The notes under the pieces: generated by a model
The model's database searches: none
Seen by the model: only the letters and a program-made list of their open reading frames with translations
What the model was told of the DNA's origin: nothing
Shown: piece by piece, positions 1 through 11,700 of the stretch
How positions within the stretch are numbered: position 1 is the stretch's first letter
Layout: every line of letters begins with the position of its first letter
Program-made: the position numbers and the translations under genes
Assembly: GCA_028622995.1 (NCBI GenBank)
Contig: JAJQJQ010000065.1
Location: forward strand, 868,001-932,000
Direction: 5' to 3'
DNA length: 64,000 nt
Origin: Panagrolaimus kolymaensis
Taxonomy: Eukaryota > Nematoda > Chromadorea > Rhabditida > Panagrolaimidae

Positions 1-2441
1 TCATTCCTTTTCCATTATTCATATTTTTTTGTTTTTGCTTTATGATTTTTCAATGAATTTGTTTGAGTCTATTTTTCTCAAGTGGAGGATTCACATCTTG
101 AAAAGAGGAGTTTGCATTCATAGAACTTTTTGTTTTTACTTCGGCGCAGGTTCAATAATTCTTGTCTCACTTTTGGTTTAAAAAAAAGCCACCCAATATA
201 AATACAAAATCTTTTTTTAGATTTTTCTAATTAAATAGTGAGAATGGTTTCCAATAAAATTTAATTGCTTTGTTTATCGGATTATTTGTTCTTTCTTGGC
301 TGCTTTTCTGTTGATTATCGTAATAAAACATTCTAACTAATTGCTTTTAACATTCACCGCTTTTATCCTATCATTTTTTTACTAAATTTTTAAAAATAAA
401 AAAACACTTTCCGGTCTAGTGAAACTTTGTTTTGAATTTTGCATTGCAAAAAAAAAAAATAAAAACCGTGATTCTTCTTTGAAATCTTTAAATTTTGAGT
501 AAGCTACAAAAAAAATATTAAGATATAATTTTTTTTAAGTTTAGTCACAAAACTAAAAAATTTATTTAAAACGCCCTCGCTTATTTTTGAACTTGTTCAT
601 TGAAAAAAGCTACCACGCTTCACCCACAAGCAAAGTGATGATTACGTAAATTCATTTTATCTTTACTCATCAAACAGACTTCACTTCCTCTCTGCTTTTT
701 TCTTTTGTTTACCCCCAAAAATTTTTTATCCCATTACGTAGTTGAAGTTACAGTGTGTAAATAATCAGAACCATTTTTAGAAACAATTTCTTTTTTTTAT
801 GCTTTCATTCTTTTTTTCACCTTCAAATTGAATAAATAAAAAATTTCCATGCTTTTAAATGTTTTCTTTTTTTTCGGAAATGCGGCCTTCCTTTTTCAGC
901 TTCCAAAAAAGCAAAAGTTTACAAACGTTATTGGCTTCTTTTTTTTTTGAACTCAAAAAAGAGAATTCATGCTTATAAAAATCATATAAAGCTTTAGAGC
1001 TAGAAATATTTTTCTTTTTATGGGAAATTTTTGGGGCGAAAAAAAGATTATTGGTTTTTCCGTGTAATAAAATTTTAAGGTTGCAATTATTTTCTTTTTT
1101 TATAAAGAGTGGAAACGGTTATTATTATTTTTGAGAGAGATGGTGGAAGATATTTTTTTAATAAATTATTGGTTCACTTTAAAGTTTTAACATAGCTTTG
1201 CTGTGTGTGGGTATTTTTATTTATAATAGATGTGCTTCTTTCAAGTATGAAAATATAAATTTTATGAAACTTTACTTTTATTTTTAAAAGTTATTAGCTA
1301 CAAAGCTTTTGACATTTTCAAATTTTTGTTTTCTAATTTATAACTATTATAACGAAACGGGATTTTTTGGATCATTTTTTCTTCATACTCTTATTGATGA
1401 GGAATTTAAATTTTAGAAATACCACTGTAACATTTCAGATAAAGTTATGTCAGTCACCATTTAGAATTCTATTTCTAAATCTTTTTTAAATGAAGTTAAT
1501 TATTTAAGGGGGTTTGACATTTTTCCATTCCTTCCTATGTCATTTCTTGAAACACTAATATTTTTTTTATAAGACTTTGCTAGATGTTTTGAAGATCCAT
1601 TCGCTTCGCTTAACCCATTTTGCACTTTTATCTTGAGACCTCCCTTCCCGTTATTTATTTATTTATTTATTTGTAATAATTACTTTTAAACTTTTCAAAC
1701 ATAATTAAAAACTTTGACTCATTTTTTCCAATGTCCTTCATTCATTGAGTTTAATTCCTTCCGCTCCTTAACTTACGTCAAAAAATGTTATTAATTTTTT
1801 CTTATTAACCAAAACTTAAATATTTTTTAAAACTACAAAATAAAGAAATTCTCAAGTGAAAACTTTTTTCTTTTTGACAATGGCCTCAAAAGAAGAAGAA
1901 GAAGATAAACTCACGTGGTTTCAACCTCTTCGACTTCTTCTTCTCATTATCTTAAAAAAATTCCTTCAGCTTTTGTTATGACCCTGGGAAAATATGAGTA
2001 AAAAAGAATATTTTGCTGTCAGACTCTTTTTTCTTCTTTGAAAAAATAAAAACAAAATGAAAAGTGATTTTGAGTTAGTTGGTTTTATATTATTATATGC
2101 CAGATGTTTTGACCAGCCAGGTCCCAAGCCTAAAAGCTCATAGAACTCAAGGGAATGTGAAGAAAATAATAGCGAAGGAAGTTGAAGGAGTTATATGTTT
2201 ATTATTCGATGAACTTTTTAATATAACTCTTCATTTTTTTATTTTAGCCTTTTTTTTAACTAATACAAAGTGTTTATTATTATTTTTTCACGAAAAGCAA
2301 ACATGCTTGTTTTATAAGTAGTACGAGCTCGTGTTTTTGACATGTTTTAAAGTTTAAAAGAACAAAGAAAAAATAAGAAACAACAAATAACAATATTAAA
2401 TTTTAAAGCTTTCACCATTTTTTTAGCCATCAAATCTTGGC
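1..2441. other. Gene-free AT-rich region
   Basis: I see no convincing exon on either strand in this 2.4 kb. The reading frames present are short and of biased composition, as expected by chance in T/A-rich DNA. Visible simple sequence includes a (TTTA)n run near 1651-1672 and GAA/CTT-rich stretches near 1890-1945. It could be the upstream region of the + strand gene starting at 2442, or an intron of a gene that begins outside the window. Confidence 0.5.
1651..1672. repeat. (TTTA)n microsatellite
   Basis: About five tandem TTTA units in a gene-free region. Simple repeat, no further meaning inferred. Confidence 0.7.
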
Positions 2442-3445
2442 ATGGATTTCGATCCTGATCGTGAGTTTTTCCATTGAATGCTAAAAAGCTTACTTAATAA
2501 TATTTCAGATATTAAATGGCAATGCTGCTGTTGTAACATAGCATCGGGTTTAAAAATTCTTGCATCGCTTGAAATTTTATTTTCATCTATTTTTATTCTT
2601 GCCGGTGTTATTGATTTGACAAATTCCATTCAATCTTCAACGCCTGTAAATTTTTATTTTTCGGCAAATTGCTTTCTAAATTTCCTATTAAAAATTATGA
2701 AAATTGTCCAAAAGTTACAAATTGAAATGTTCTTACATTTTTTTCATCATTTTTTACATAATTTAGACGTTCTTATATTTTTTTTCCGAAAGAGACTAAA
2801 ATTAAATTACCAAAATTACCACTCAACAGTCTCCAATTTATGATAAATTTTGTCATTTTAAGGATGAAGAAGAATACGCCTTTGCTATATCTTTGATAAT
2901 AACATCTCTAGCTATGGCAATTTCATCCGCATTATTAATCATAGGAATAATGAAAAATAAAGAAAAACTCATGTATCCCACTCTTGGAGCTCGTGTGCTT
3001 GTAGTAATATTTGTTACTGTTTTTGGTGTAACCGAAGTTGTTGTAAATCCAGAAGAGGATGCTCAACAAGAACAAAATGCCGAATTTAAGCCTCGAAAAC
3101 TTCAAGGAAAAGTTATGGTTGAACAAGTTCGTGTCGTAGAATATTGCTTTGAATTAAAATGGCTGATATTTTTTAGGATCATCCCCCAGTAGTTTTAAGG
3201 CTTGTATTTTTAGTATTTTTAATGATATTTATATGCATCGGAATTTTTTATACAATATATTTGATTGTGAGATGCATTCGATATATTCAAGCTTATGAAC
3301 GACTTAATCGAAGACGGGCATCCTTGATTATCGCAGGTCAAATTGGTAAAAACTTACACCAAAGCTTCATAATATTAAGTTTACAATTTTTTTAGATCCT
3401 GAAATGTTAAACGGTCGAAGGCTTTCACGAGCAAGTCAAATTTAG
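2442..3445 (+). CDS. Four-pass membrane protein, nematode, unknown function
   Basis: Five exons: 2442-2460, 2509-2645, 2863-3126 (or 3135), 3177-3345 and 3396-3445, with consistent phases and about 212 codons. The start is the first ATG after a TTTTTTAG acceptor at about 2426, a likely trans-splice site. The N-terminus has a CCCC cluster (WQCCCCN) next to the first hydrophobic span. Four hydrophobic segments follow: LEILFSSIFILAGVI, FAISLIITSLAMAISSALLI, ARVLVVIFVTVFGV and LVFLVFLMIFICIGIFYTI. Between segments 3 and 4 lies a charged E/Q/K-rich stretch, and the tail is arginine-rich (LNRRRAS, GRRLSRAS). The layout resembles small nematode tetraspan proteins of the LAPTM/DUF kind, but I do not recognise the family. 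The donor of the third intron is weak (GTTCGT or GTAGAA), so that junction is uncertain. Confidence 0.75.
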
Positions 3446-3813
3446 GATGTTTCTTACAAGCATGATGACATATTATTTCCATGACTTTCATTAACTTAAA
3501 TTGGGTGCTCACAGATTTTTTCTTACTTATAATTGCCTTTTTTGCTCAATTAAAACTTGCCATTAACTTTTCAAACTAAAGATAGTATTATTGTTTAAAG
3601 TGCCTGAAAATAAAGATATTTTAAATTCAGTTCATGCGGTGGAGTAAATAAGCGACACAAGTTGCGAACATTTACAATGAAACAAAAAATCAAAGTTTTC
3701 AACATAGGAATCAAAACAATAAAATCTTTATTTATTAATACATTGCAACAGAAAAAATAGTTAATAAAATGATTCGTTTAACAAAAAACTTACATAACAG
3801 AAAACAAAAAAAA

Positions 3814-4562
3814 TTAATGCATTCCATAAAAATGATTGAAGAATTTTTCATCACATGCTAGAGTGATTAAATTAGGTGATGAAGGACCAGGAATTCCAAC
3901 GGCTCCGGGAAAAACTTCGTCATTTGGATCTTTCATTTGTTGTTCGTAAGCTGTATATGGTGGCATTGAAGAATAGTAATTCCATGATTGATAAGCAAGT
4001 TTTTGAGAATATTCAAGTTGTTTGATTTCTTCTGCTGAAAGTTAAAAGTTTTGATGGAAAACAAAATAAAAAGGTAAACCTTTGGCGGTAGAATAAACAA
4101 TTTCATTAATTTCTTTGTTTTGGTCATCACTTTTACCATAATTACGAGGTTCATGAGAATAACGACGTTGTTGGCGAGAATAAGGAGTTTCGCGTCTTCT
4201 TGAATTTGAACGATCTCTGAAATAAAGAATTGAAAGATACACGTGATACAGCAACATTATAACAACATAATTCAAGCAACCCACTTTGTTGAATAATATC
4301 TTCTTTCAGGACTTTTTGATCGACTTCTTGTTTGCTTTGGATCATCCCGATTATGACTTTTTCTACGGCTGCGAGAACGGCTTCGATATCGTAATCTTCT
4401 TGTTTCATCTTTCTCTTTTACACTTTCTTTTGATTTGCTTTTATTTAATTCATTATCAGCATTTGAAGACTCCCTTTCATTCTTTGATGATTCAGCCTTT
4501 AGAGAAGTTTCATGATATTTTTCTTTTTTCTCATTATCACGTTGACGAACTTTATCATCCAT
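3814..4562 (-). CDS. Arginine/serine-rich (RS domain) protein
   Basis: Three exons on the minus strand: 4562-4285, 4216-4080 and 4034-3814. Phases join cleanly and give 211 residues. The N-terminal third is highly charged (K, E, D, S). A clear RS region follows (RYRSRSRSRRKSHNR, RSRSKSPERR, SNSRRRE). The C-terminal 73 residues are not RS-like: aromatic (YQSWNYYSSMPPY) and ending in a glycine/proline stretch (PGAVGIPGPSSP) and FNHFYGMH. There is no RRM, so this is not a canonical SR splicing factor; an RS-type splicing-associated nuclear protein is the likely class. I do not recognise the C-terminal domain. The gene is convergent with the gene at 2442-3445 and divergent from the OTU gene at 6150. 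Confidence 0.75.
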
Positions 4563-6149
4563 TTCCTAGAATATGTTTCAAGCAAGAATGTTGGAAAAGT
4601 GAAATCGTTAATTCTAAAATAAAGCATTTTTTCATTTGCTTGGTATCATTCTTCGAAGAGAAAATTTAAATAATTGAAGGAAGGAAAAAAAGCAAGAGAA
4701 CGAACAAAAAAATATTGGCAATTGCGATATACTTTTCATTGGCGGTGGTTTTACGACGAAAAACAATCTTTGCTTGCTTCAAATAAAATTAATTTTATTT
4801 AGTTCCATTTGCATGTTTCACAATTTAAACAAAGTTTTGTTAGTCATAAAATATTGTTTTTATTAATTATTACAACTAAAATCTGAGAAGTTTAATGACA
4901 GTTACCACAGCATTCTAGGAGTTAGATACTTTTATTTTGATTCCATAATTTAAAAAAAAAAATCTAGATGGCTACAACTTATAAAAAAGAATCGCGAAAT
5001 GGAAAATGAATTAATGAAAGATGTCTCTGGTTGGAAGATAGGCGGCACATAGTATTGCGAACCATAAGTGAAAAGAATTTAATAATTCGAGTTACATTCA
5101 TCTTTCTTTTTAAAGAATATTTTACCTTTGGTGATAAATAGTGAGATCCAGGCCAATTGGAATTCTTCTCGCATTCCACGGTAAATTTGGCAAAGTCCCA
5201 ATTTTCGGAAAGTGAGAACCGAACGTTCGGTTTCTAACCGAACGTTCGGTTCTCACTTTCCGAAAGCTTTGACACTTTCGTTGGCAAAACGTTATTTTGT
5301 GTATCGTTCGGTTTGATGCTAACGAACGAATGTGTTCGGGTTCGATAACCTTATCCATAATTTTTTTTATCAATTTTTTTTGAAATAAATATTTTTAAAT
5401 TGCTCTTTGAAGATAAAATAAATTGGAATAACAATAATATGTACTATTTAAAAAAGGCAGAGGAATAACCAAAGCTGTTGCTAAAGTTTTTTTAAATCAC
5501 AAAAATATCCCTATCACTATCTTTTCATTGAAACAAGTAATTATTTTTTTAAAATCTAGTCGTTTTTATGTTATCACAGATATTAATGAAACAATTTAAA
5601 AACTCAATCTGCAGCTTTGATGAAAAAACTAATCGATCAAACAAAACCAATTTGTCATAGCTGCATGGTCATTGCTTTAAAGTTTAAACATACAAATGAA
5701 ACCTTCGATATTTATTACCAAAAATACCTATGTACGCTTAGTTATATTTTTCTTGGGCATATGTTATTAAATTATAATAAGTGAATTCAATGCAAAACAG
5801 TTAAAAAAAGCTCGTTTCCATTAATTTTTGAGATGCCTTCACTTTTATTTTTTGTTTTTTTTCTCTCTCGCAGTATTTAGAATTGAAAATGGTCTTCTTT
5901 TTTCTCTGCTACATCTCAATTGCAAATCAAGCGGCATCTTCATTTGTAAGTAAGAATCACATTCGGAAACTAACTTTCAATGGAAGCCCAAAGTTTAAAA
6001 CAACAGTTTTTTTCTTTCCAAAGATTTTTTTTATCGAATAAAAAATTTCGGCAAAAAAAATAAAAAAAGAAAGATGTAAACATTTTTATCGAAGCAATGG
6101 ATAACATTTACCAAAAAAAGATCCGTTCTTTTTTATTTGATTTGAAAGT
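4563..6149. other. Intergenic region with palindrome
   Basis: No gene is visible between the RS-protein start (4562, minus) and the OTU-protein start (6150, plus), so both promoters should lie here. The only strong structure is the inverted repeat at 5203-5265 with its flanks, listed separately. The rest is AT-rich and unremarkable. Confidence 0.6.
5203..5265. repeat. Perfect 30-bp inverted repeat with 3-base loop
   Basis: The left arm 5203-5232 begins TTTCGGAAAGTGAGAACC and the right arm 5236-5265 is its exact reverse complement, ending TCTCACTTTCCGAAA. Only three bases (TCT) separate them. Each arm also contains its own 14-bp palindrome, ACCGAACGTTCGGT, so the structure is nested. Further CGTTCG/CGAACG arms occur just downstream near 5304-5328. 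The left flank shares CACGGTAAATTTG-like sequence with the repeat near 7300. It is most simply a fold-back or MITE-like repeat; it could also extrude as a cruciform. No protein-coding capacity is visible. Confidence 0.9.
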
Positions 6150-6986
6150 ATGGAAGAGCAGAATGAAAAAGGAGAAGAGCCGATTTCATCTGAAGATGGT
6201 GAGAATCCAATTAAAGTGGCACAAAAAAGAGATGAACCTTATTTTGGAACAAAACCATCAGATATTGCAGATGAAGATTTTATACCAGTTGAACCAGGGG
6301 TAATATTTATTATATCATCTTAAGTTAGCAATCATTTTTTTTATAGTTTTTTGGCGGCCCCGTAACTCGTCGTTCTTGCTTTTATTATTTGAATCCACCA
6401 TCAGAAAAATGGTGCAGAAACGTGTGCATAAAGTTGGGGTTATCCTTCAAACAATTTCTTCACCCTTCCTTGAATGGAAGAAAACAACCAATTATTATTG
6501 AACACTGTAAAATTATTGATTTCTTGCAAGTTCGTGGCGATGGAAATTGTGGCTATAGAGCGTTAGTGATGTTATTAACTGGATGTGACGATCAACATCC
6601 TCTTATGCGACATATTCTTTGTAAATATATCCTCGAAGATAGAATCAACTCTAACAGTAAGCTAAAACATTATTTTACAGTTTTTTAAATAATTTTTTTA
6701 AGGATTGGAAGGCGTTTATCCAAATATGATTGAGGAAGTAACCGCAAAAATTCGTGTTGCACCCAGCGCTGCATTTCCTGAACTTTGGTTAGGCGAAGGT
6801 GATCTAGCATTCTTCAGTCGTTTGGTTGAATGCAATATTATTGTATATTCATCTGAAAATGGAAAATGCATATTACATAATCATTATCAATTTGGTGGAC
6901 CTTTCGGAACCCAAGATCCTAATCTCCCCACCTTGTTACTTAGATATTCACCAAGCCATTATTGTCCTCTTTTTGATGTAAAATAA
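6150..6986 (+). CDS. OTU-domain cysteine protease (deubiquitinase-like)
   Basis: Three exons: 6150-6299, 6347-6656 and 6703-6986, encoding 247 residues. The first ATG after an in-frame stop is used. The N-terminal ~55 residues are acidic and disordered. The OTU domain follows, with the catalytic block RGDGNCGYRAL (Asp115, Cys118) and a C-terminal SHYCPLFD block holding the probable catalytic His239. Between them, LWLGEGDLAFFSRL and NIIVYSSENG match the usual OTU core order. OTU proteins cleave ubiquitin chains, and all three expected active-site elements are present, so it is probably active. Subfamily (OTUB, OTUD, A20-like) cannot be assigned by eye. The gene is flanked on both sides by palindromic repeats (5.2 kb and 7.3 kb) that may be remnants of mobile elements. 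OTU domains also occur in transposon-encoded proteins, so an origin of that kind is possible but not shown. Confidence 0.85.
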
Positions 6987-7262
6987 ATTAGTAAATTTAA
7001 AGTACAAATGTTAAAATTAAGCTTTGTTTGTATATATGTATTTGTGATCATACTTTGTTTGTATATATTTGTTGAGTTAGTTTATGCATGTAAAATGATA
7101 ATTTTTAATAAAAATAAATTAATGAATCAATAAATAATATTCTGATGGACAAAACAGTTGGAAAACTATAAAAATCAAAAATTTGAAGCAAGCTTTCTGA
7201 CTGTAAGTTGTTGGAACAAAATGCCACTAAATTTGAATCTCCCGCCAAAAAAGAGCTCAACT

Positions 7263-7292
7263 CTCGGAAAGTGAAAATTTTTTACTTTCCGA
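7263..7292. repeat. Short inverted repeat related to the 5.2 kb palindrome
   Basis: TCGGAAAGT (from 7264) pairs with ACTTTCCGA (about 7284-7292) across an A/T-rich loop. The arm sequence is the outer part of the 30-bp arm at 5203. A CACCGTAAATTTG block follows, matching CACGGTAAATTTG left of the first palindrome. The two sites therefore look like diverged members of one repeat family. Confidence 0.75.
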
Positions 7293-7318
7293 AAGATGTA
7301 GACCCACCGTAAATTTGC

Positions 7319-7459
7319 TGTCGCATTTTTTTCAAATACTGTTTTTGACGCGTTACCGTAATTTGAAGGGAGATACAGTAATTTGTTGAAAGAGGATTAC
7401 GGTATCTCCCTTCAAATTACGGTAGCGCGCAAAAAAAAGTGTTTGAAAAAAATGCGACA
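7319..7459. repeat. 141-bp nested inverted repeat (MITE-like)
   Basis: The outer arms are perfect over 18 bp: TGTCGCATTTTTTTCAAA at 7319-7336 and its reverse complement at 7442-7459. The inner arms are perfect over 22 bp: TACCGTAATTTGAAGGGAGA plus TA at 7354-7375, and the reverse complement at 7403-7424. Between outer and inner arms lie GCGC/GACGCG-type bases. The centre holds an imperfect ATTAC/GTAAT pair. The size, symmetry and lack of coding capacity fit a non-autonomous palindromic element like those common in nematode genomes. Confidence 0.85.
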
Positions 7460-7759
7460 ATCTGATTGAAGGAAATTCACCGTGATTCCCCAAAGAAATC
7501 ATAATGGAATGAAGTTTTATTTCGTCACAACAGAGAATATGCAGGACCCAAATTTTATGACAAATGGATGGATTCCTGGTGTAATTGGAAGATAGTGAAC
7601 CTAATGTGATTTCTCTTTTTGTATCATAGACTTTTATGCTACGACTGCCCAAATTCAATTTAGTTGTTTCAAAATTTTGTTAAAGCATTTATTTTAAAGT
7701 ACATAAATAACAACATTTACAAAGACAATAAGAAAAAAATTATTAAATACACGTATCAT

Positions 7760-8563
7760 TTACTTTTTCATGTTGACGCTATATCCACCTCCTTCTTGTT
7801 CCACAAGTTCAAAACTTTCTGTGCTTAAACCAAAAGGACGAAGACACATATTTCCAAGATTTTTGAGCGTTGAAAACATTTCAGTTTTGAGTTTTTCGTT
7901 TCTTTCAGCAATTTTCTTGTTGAGTAGTATTTTAGCCTCCAAATAAGGTTTGTGATTGGGCTTCTCTTGAAGGAGTTTGTTGTAGTCTTCTAAAGCGGTA
8001 TCGAGGTTTTTGTCATCATTTGAATGCAATCTTGCATAAGCTCTTCTTTCAATTGGCTTAAAATTTGGTGCTCCCATTTCTTCAGCTTTGTTTGCTGAAA
8101 TACAAGATATTAGATTTTATAAAGTTGTTGTTTGAGCTAAAAAAATGAACCAACCATCTTCAATAGCAGCTTCCCACAATTCACGTTTAATCCTTGCTGC
8201 AGATCGATTACTGTAATAAATAGCACATTGAGATTTCATAGTCAAAAGTGATTCTTCTATTGCGAAAGTGTAAGCATCTTCAGCTTCTTTCCAACGGCCA
8301 TTTCCAAAGTGATCATTTCCTTCAGCTTTATATTTTTCACATTTTTCCATAATTTTGTTTCGTTGTTCATCGGTTAGAAGATCTTCACGAGATTTTCTTT
8401 CATCGAGTTCGCGTTCAGCTTTTTCTTCTGCTGTTTCTTCTGATTCATTAGCTGCGTCTTTATTGGGAAGTCCATCTTCATCAGCTTTAGTAAAATCAGG
8501 TGGTTCTGACGTTATTGGTGGTTCTTTGAGAAAAGATTTGATTGCATCAGGTAAATCATCCAT
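7760..8563 (-). CDS. ttc-1: Tetratricopeptide repeat protein 1 (TTC1)
   Basis: Two minus-strand exons, 8563-8155 and 8094-7760, give 247 residues. The acidic N-terminus (E/D-rich to about residue 60) is followed by TPR helices: KYKAEGNDHFGNGRWKEAEDAY, then YYSNRSAARIKRELWEAAIEDA, then RRAYARLHSNDDKNLDTALEDY. The C-terminus (FSTLKNLGNMCLRPFGLS) is the hallmark of TTC1 and is close to the vertebrate protein. TTC1 is a cytosolic co-chaperone-type adaptor reported to bind Hsp70/Hsp90-family proteins and G-alpha/Ras partners; that is family knowledge. The ATG lies two bases after a TTTAG acceptor and 176 bases after the Lon stop codon, so it looks like the third gene of an operon. Confidence 0.93.
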
Positions 8564-8569
8564 AGCTAA
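8564..8569 (-). promoter_or_regulatory. Probable trans-splice acceptor of TTC1
   Basis: On the minus strand GTAATTTAG precedes CTATGG, placing the acceptor two bases upstream of the start codon. The preceding coding region ends 176 bases away. In nematodes this spacing with a near-ATG acceptor is typical for SL2-type trans-splicing of a downstream operon gene. Confidence 0.65.
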
Positions 8570-8738
8570 ATTACTGTATCTTTATAGCTGTTATGACTTT
8601 ATATGTAAAAGAAATATTACGTCGTTTATAACGATTTAAAGCAATAATAAAAAGTAAATTCAAACAAAACAAATGATTTTATTAATAACCATAACTAAAC
8701 ACAAACAATCCTAATAAATTTATTCTAACATATAAAAA

Positions 8739-11700
8739 CTAATGTTCTGGTTGAAAATCAGGAAAAGCAATTTTGAAAACATCTTCATAATAATCAGCAT
8801 AATGAATTTCAACATCGTTCTTGATAAAATCAGGCAAATCTTCGAAATCTTTCTTGTTTTCAGTTGGTAAAATAACACAATTAACACCAGCACGTTTAGC
8901 CTAAAAATAAAAATGTAATCTAAGATAAGTTAAGGATAAAACCTACGGCAATTATTTTTTCCTTAACACCACCGATGGGCAGAACTTTTCCAGTTAATGA
9001 AATTTCACCAGTCATAGCAAGATTTTGTCGAACAGCTGTATTGAGTGCCAACGAAAGCAATGCAGAAGTAATCGTACAACCAGCCGATGGACCATCTTTA
9101 GGAACAGCACCTTCAGGAACGTGAACATGAATGTGAGCTAATTCGAGGAATTCATTTGTTGGACATTTCTTCATCATAACATTCTTTGCGACAGTATAAG
9201 CAGTTCTCATAGATTCTTTCATGACATCACCCAAATGTCCGGTAGCTTCTAAAGATCCTTCTAGAACAGGTGGAACACCTTGAGGTTGATTGGCAGCAGT
9301 GACAACATCTGGAAGAGTTTGGCTCTTCTTGGGTTCATAACGTTTTCGAAGTGATGATTCAATGTAAAGAGCAGAGCCACCCATTGCTGTCCAAGCGAGT
9401 CCCATAATAACACCAGGTGGAGTAATCTCATACATTCGATCAGAAGTAAATTTAGGACGACCAACAAACTTTGAAAGATTATCAACATTTACTATAAGAA
9501 TTTCATCTTGATTTTCTTTGTCTTCTTCCTTTCTACCAGCAATTTTGAAAGCAGCTTTACGGAAAATCTAGAAATCACACATGTTAAAAAAAGAGATAAA
9601 ATAATAATAGTCCAAACTTTTTCAATATGTTTTTGGAGATTACGCACACCAGATTCACGACAATATTGTTTAATCAAAATATCGAGAGCTTCAGTAGTAA
9701 TTTCGAGTTGATTTTCTGATAAGTTACTAAAATATAATACAGGTATATTTTAGGGGATATGAATAAAACAAGCTTACCATTCTTTACGACATTGAGGTAT
9801 CAAATAAGTTTGAGCAATATTGAGCTTTTCTTCAGCAACATATCCAGAAACTTCAATAAGCTCCATTCTATCTCTCAATGGACCAGGGATAGTGTCGATG
9901 ACATTGGCAGTACAAATGAATAAAACTTTAGATAAATCAACAGGGACATCGAGGAAATGATCCATAAAGTTTGCATTTTGTTCAGGATCTAACAATTCAA
10001 GCAATGCCGAGGATGGATCACCATGATAACCTAAAATTTATAAAGTTAGTTGTTACTTTAAATTGTAAAAAAACTTACCAGCTCCCCCCATTTTGTCAAC
10101 TTCATCAATTAAAACTAAAGGATTTTCAGTTTGAACTTTTTTCATACATTGAATCATTTTTCCAGGCATTGCACCAATGTAAGTTCGACGATGACCTTTA
10201 ATTTCAGCAACATCAGTCATACCACCAACAGAGAAGCGATAATATTCACGATTCAAGGCTTTAGCAATTGATCGAGCAATACTTGTTTTACCAACACCAG
10301 GTGGACCATGGAAGCACAGAATTTTACCACCGACTTTTTTCTTTAAGAACGCAACAGCAATAAATTCAAGAATTCTTTCTTTGACGTCTTTCATTCCATA
10401 ATGATCTTCATCAAGAATTTTTTGAGCTTGTTCAAGATTCAAGTTTTCTTCAGAAAATTTTCCCCATGGAATATTTGTTAACCTAGAATAAACTTTATAT
10501 TAAGCACCTTAGTTAAACAATAAATATTTTTTATAAGAAAAACTCAACGTACCAATCAAGATAGTTTCGTGATACAGAAAATTCACTTGAATGAGGATCA
10601 AGAAAATTCAGTTTTTGTTCTTCTTCATTGATGACTTTCATTGCATGTTCTGGTACGGTAAGCTCCTTCAATCGTTCCCTCATTCGTTCAATAATGCTGG
10701 ATTTATCATCTTTCTCTAAACCAAGTTCACGTTTGATAGCTTTGAGTTGTTCATTAAGAAGGTATTTTCTGTGTTGATCTTGAACTTTCTTCTCGACATC
10801 TTTGTTAATATCATGCTTTAATTTTGCCACCGTTTTTTCCTTTTCAAGTAAGAATACAGCATGTTTTAAACGTTGAATGATCTGAAATTTAAGTAGGTTA
10901 TTAATCAGATTGTAAAAAAAAAGCTTAAACCTGTTCTTCTTCAAGCATTTCTTGCAAATCGTTCGTATCAGCTGATTGAACTAAAGTCGCAACCAAATCA
11001 CAAAGATATACAGGATTTTCGATGACATGTTGAGATGGATGAAGTAACAAGTTAATTTGCTGGCCAAAAAGTGGAGAGTATTGTACTATGTCCCTAATGT
11101 TTTGGACAATAGCCTGCATTGAAGCCTTTATTTCAATTGTTTTTTCAACAGGCTGATTTGCAACATTTTGTGTTCGAACAAGATTAATTTTCTTATCTTC
11201 CGGCTTTACAGGATCAATGGTTTCATTTTCATCTTTAAGATCTTTACCCGATTCTTCATCCATCTTTTTGGCTTCATCTTGAATCTTTTTACGTTTAGAA
11301 TCAACCTTCTTTTGAGTTCTTGTTCGTCGTCCGTTGATACGTGAAACATGAGGAACATCTTGATCTTCTTCAGCGGGAACAGTATCATCCAAAGCTTCAA
11401 CAATCTTAATTCTTCGGTGTGCAGAGAGAACAAGTTCAATAACCATACCAAGATCACGCATTTCAAGAATTTGAGCAAAGGAGCCAACATTGTAAACTTC
11501 ATCCAAGGATGCCACAGATTCATGCTTGTTTTCATCATCTTTTTTAACAAAGACGCCAACATATGGTTGCCGCATTGAAACTCTCCTTCTTATAAGTTCC
11601 TTCAACTTTTCATCACTGATAATCTGAAAATGTTTTTGATCTTTGCTGTATAATTAATTAAACTCTAACATCAACTTTTTTGATAAATCCAGGAAATAGT

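Larger units (their letters stand above)
6987..7759. other. Intergenic region with two inverted repeats
   Basis: This lies between the 3' end of the OTU gene and the 3' end of the TTC1 gene, which converge. An AATAAA-like signal for the OTU gene lies near 7109-7116. The interval holds the inverted repeats at 7263-7292 and 7319-7459, listed separately. No gene is visible. Confidence 0.6.

Noticed and set aside
2079..2321. 80-codon open frame in the 5' region
   Set aside because: Random-looking, T-rich translation without splice or start context or any recognisable family.
5320..5352. GGTTCGATAACC resembling a tRNA B box
   Set aside because: The spacing is wrong by a base and there is no A box or cloverleaf upstream.
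8355..8639. 94-codon serine-rich open frame on the plus strand
   Set aside because: Antisense shadow of the acidic N-terminus of TTC1.
11206..11562. 118-codon open frame overlapping Lon exon 3
   Set aside because: It is an out-of-frame shadow; the Lon frame there is conserved and spliced in phase.
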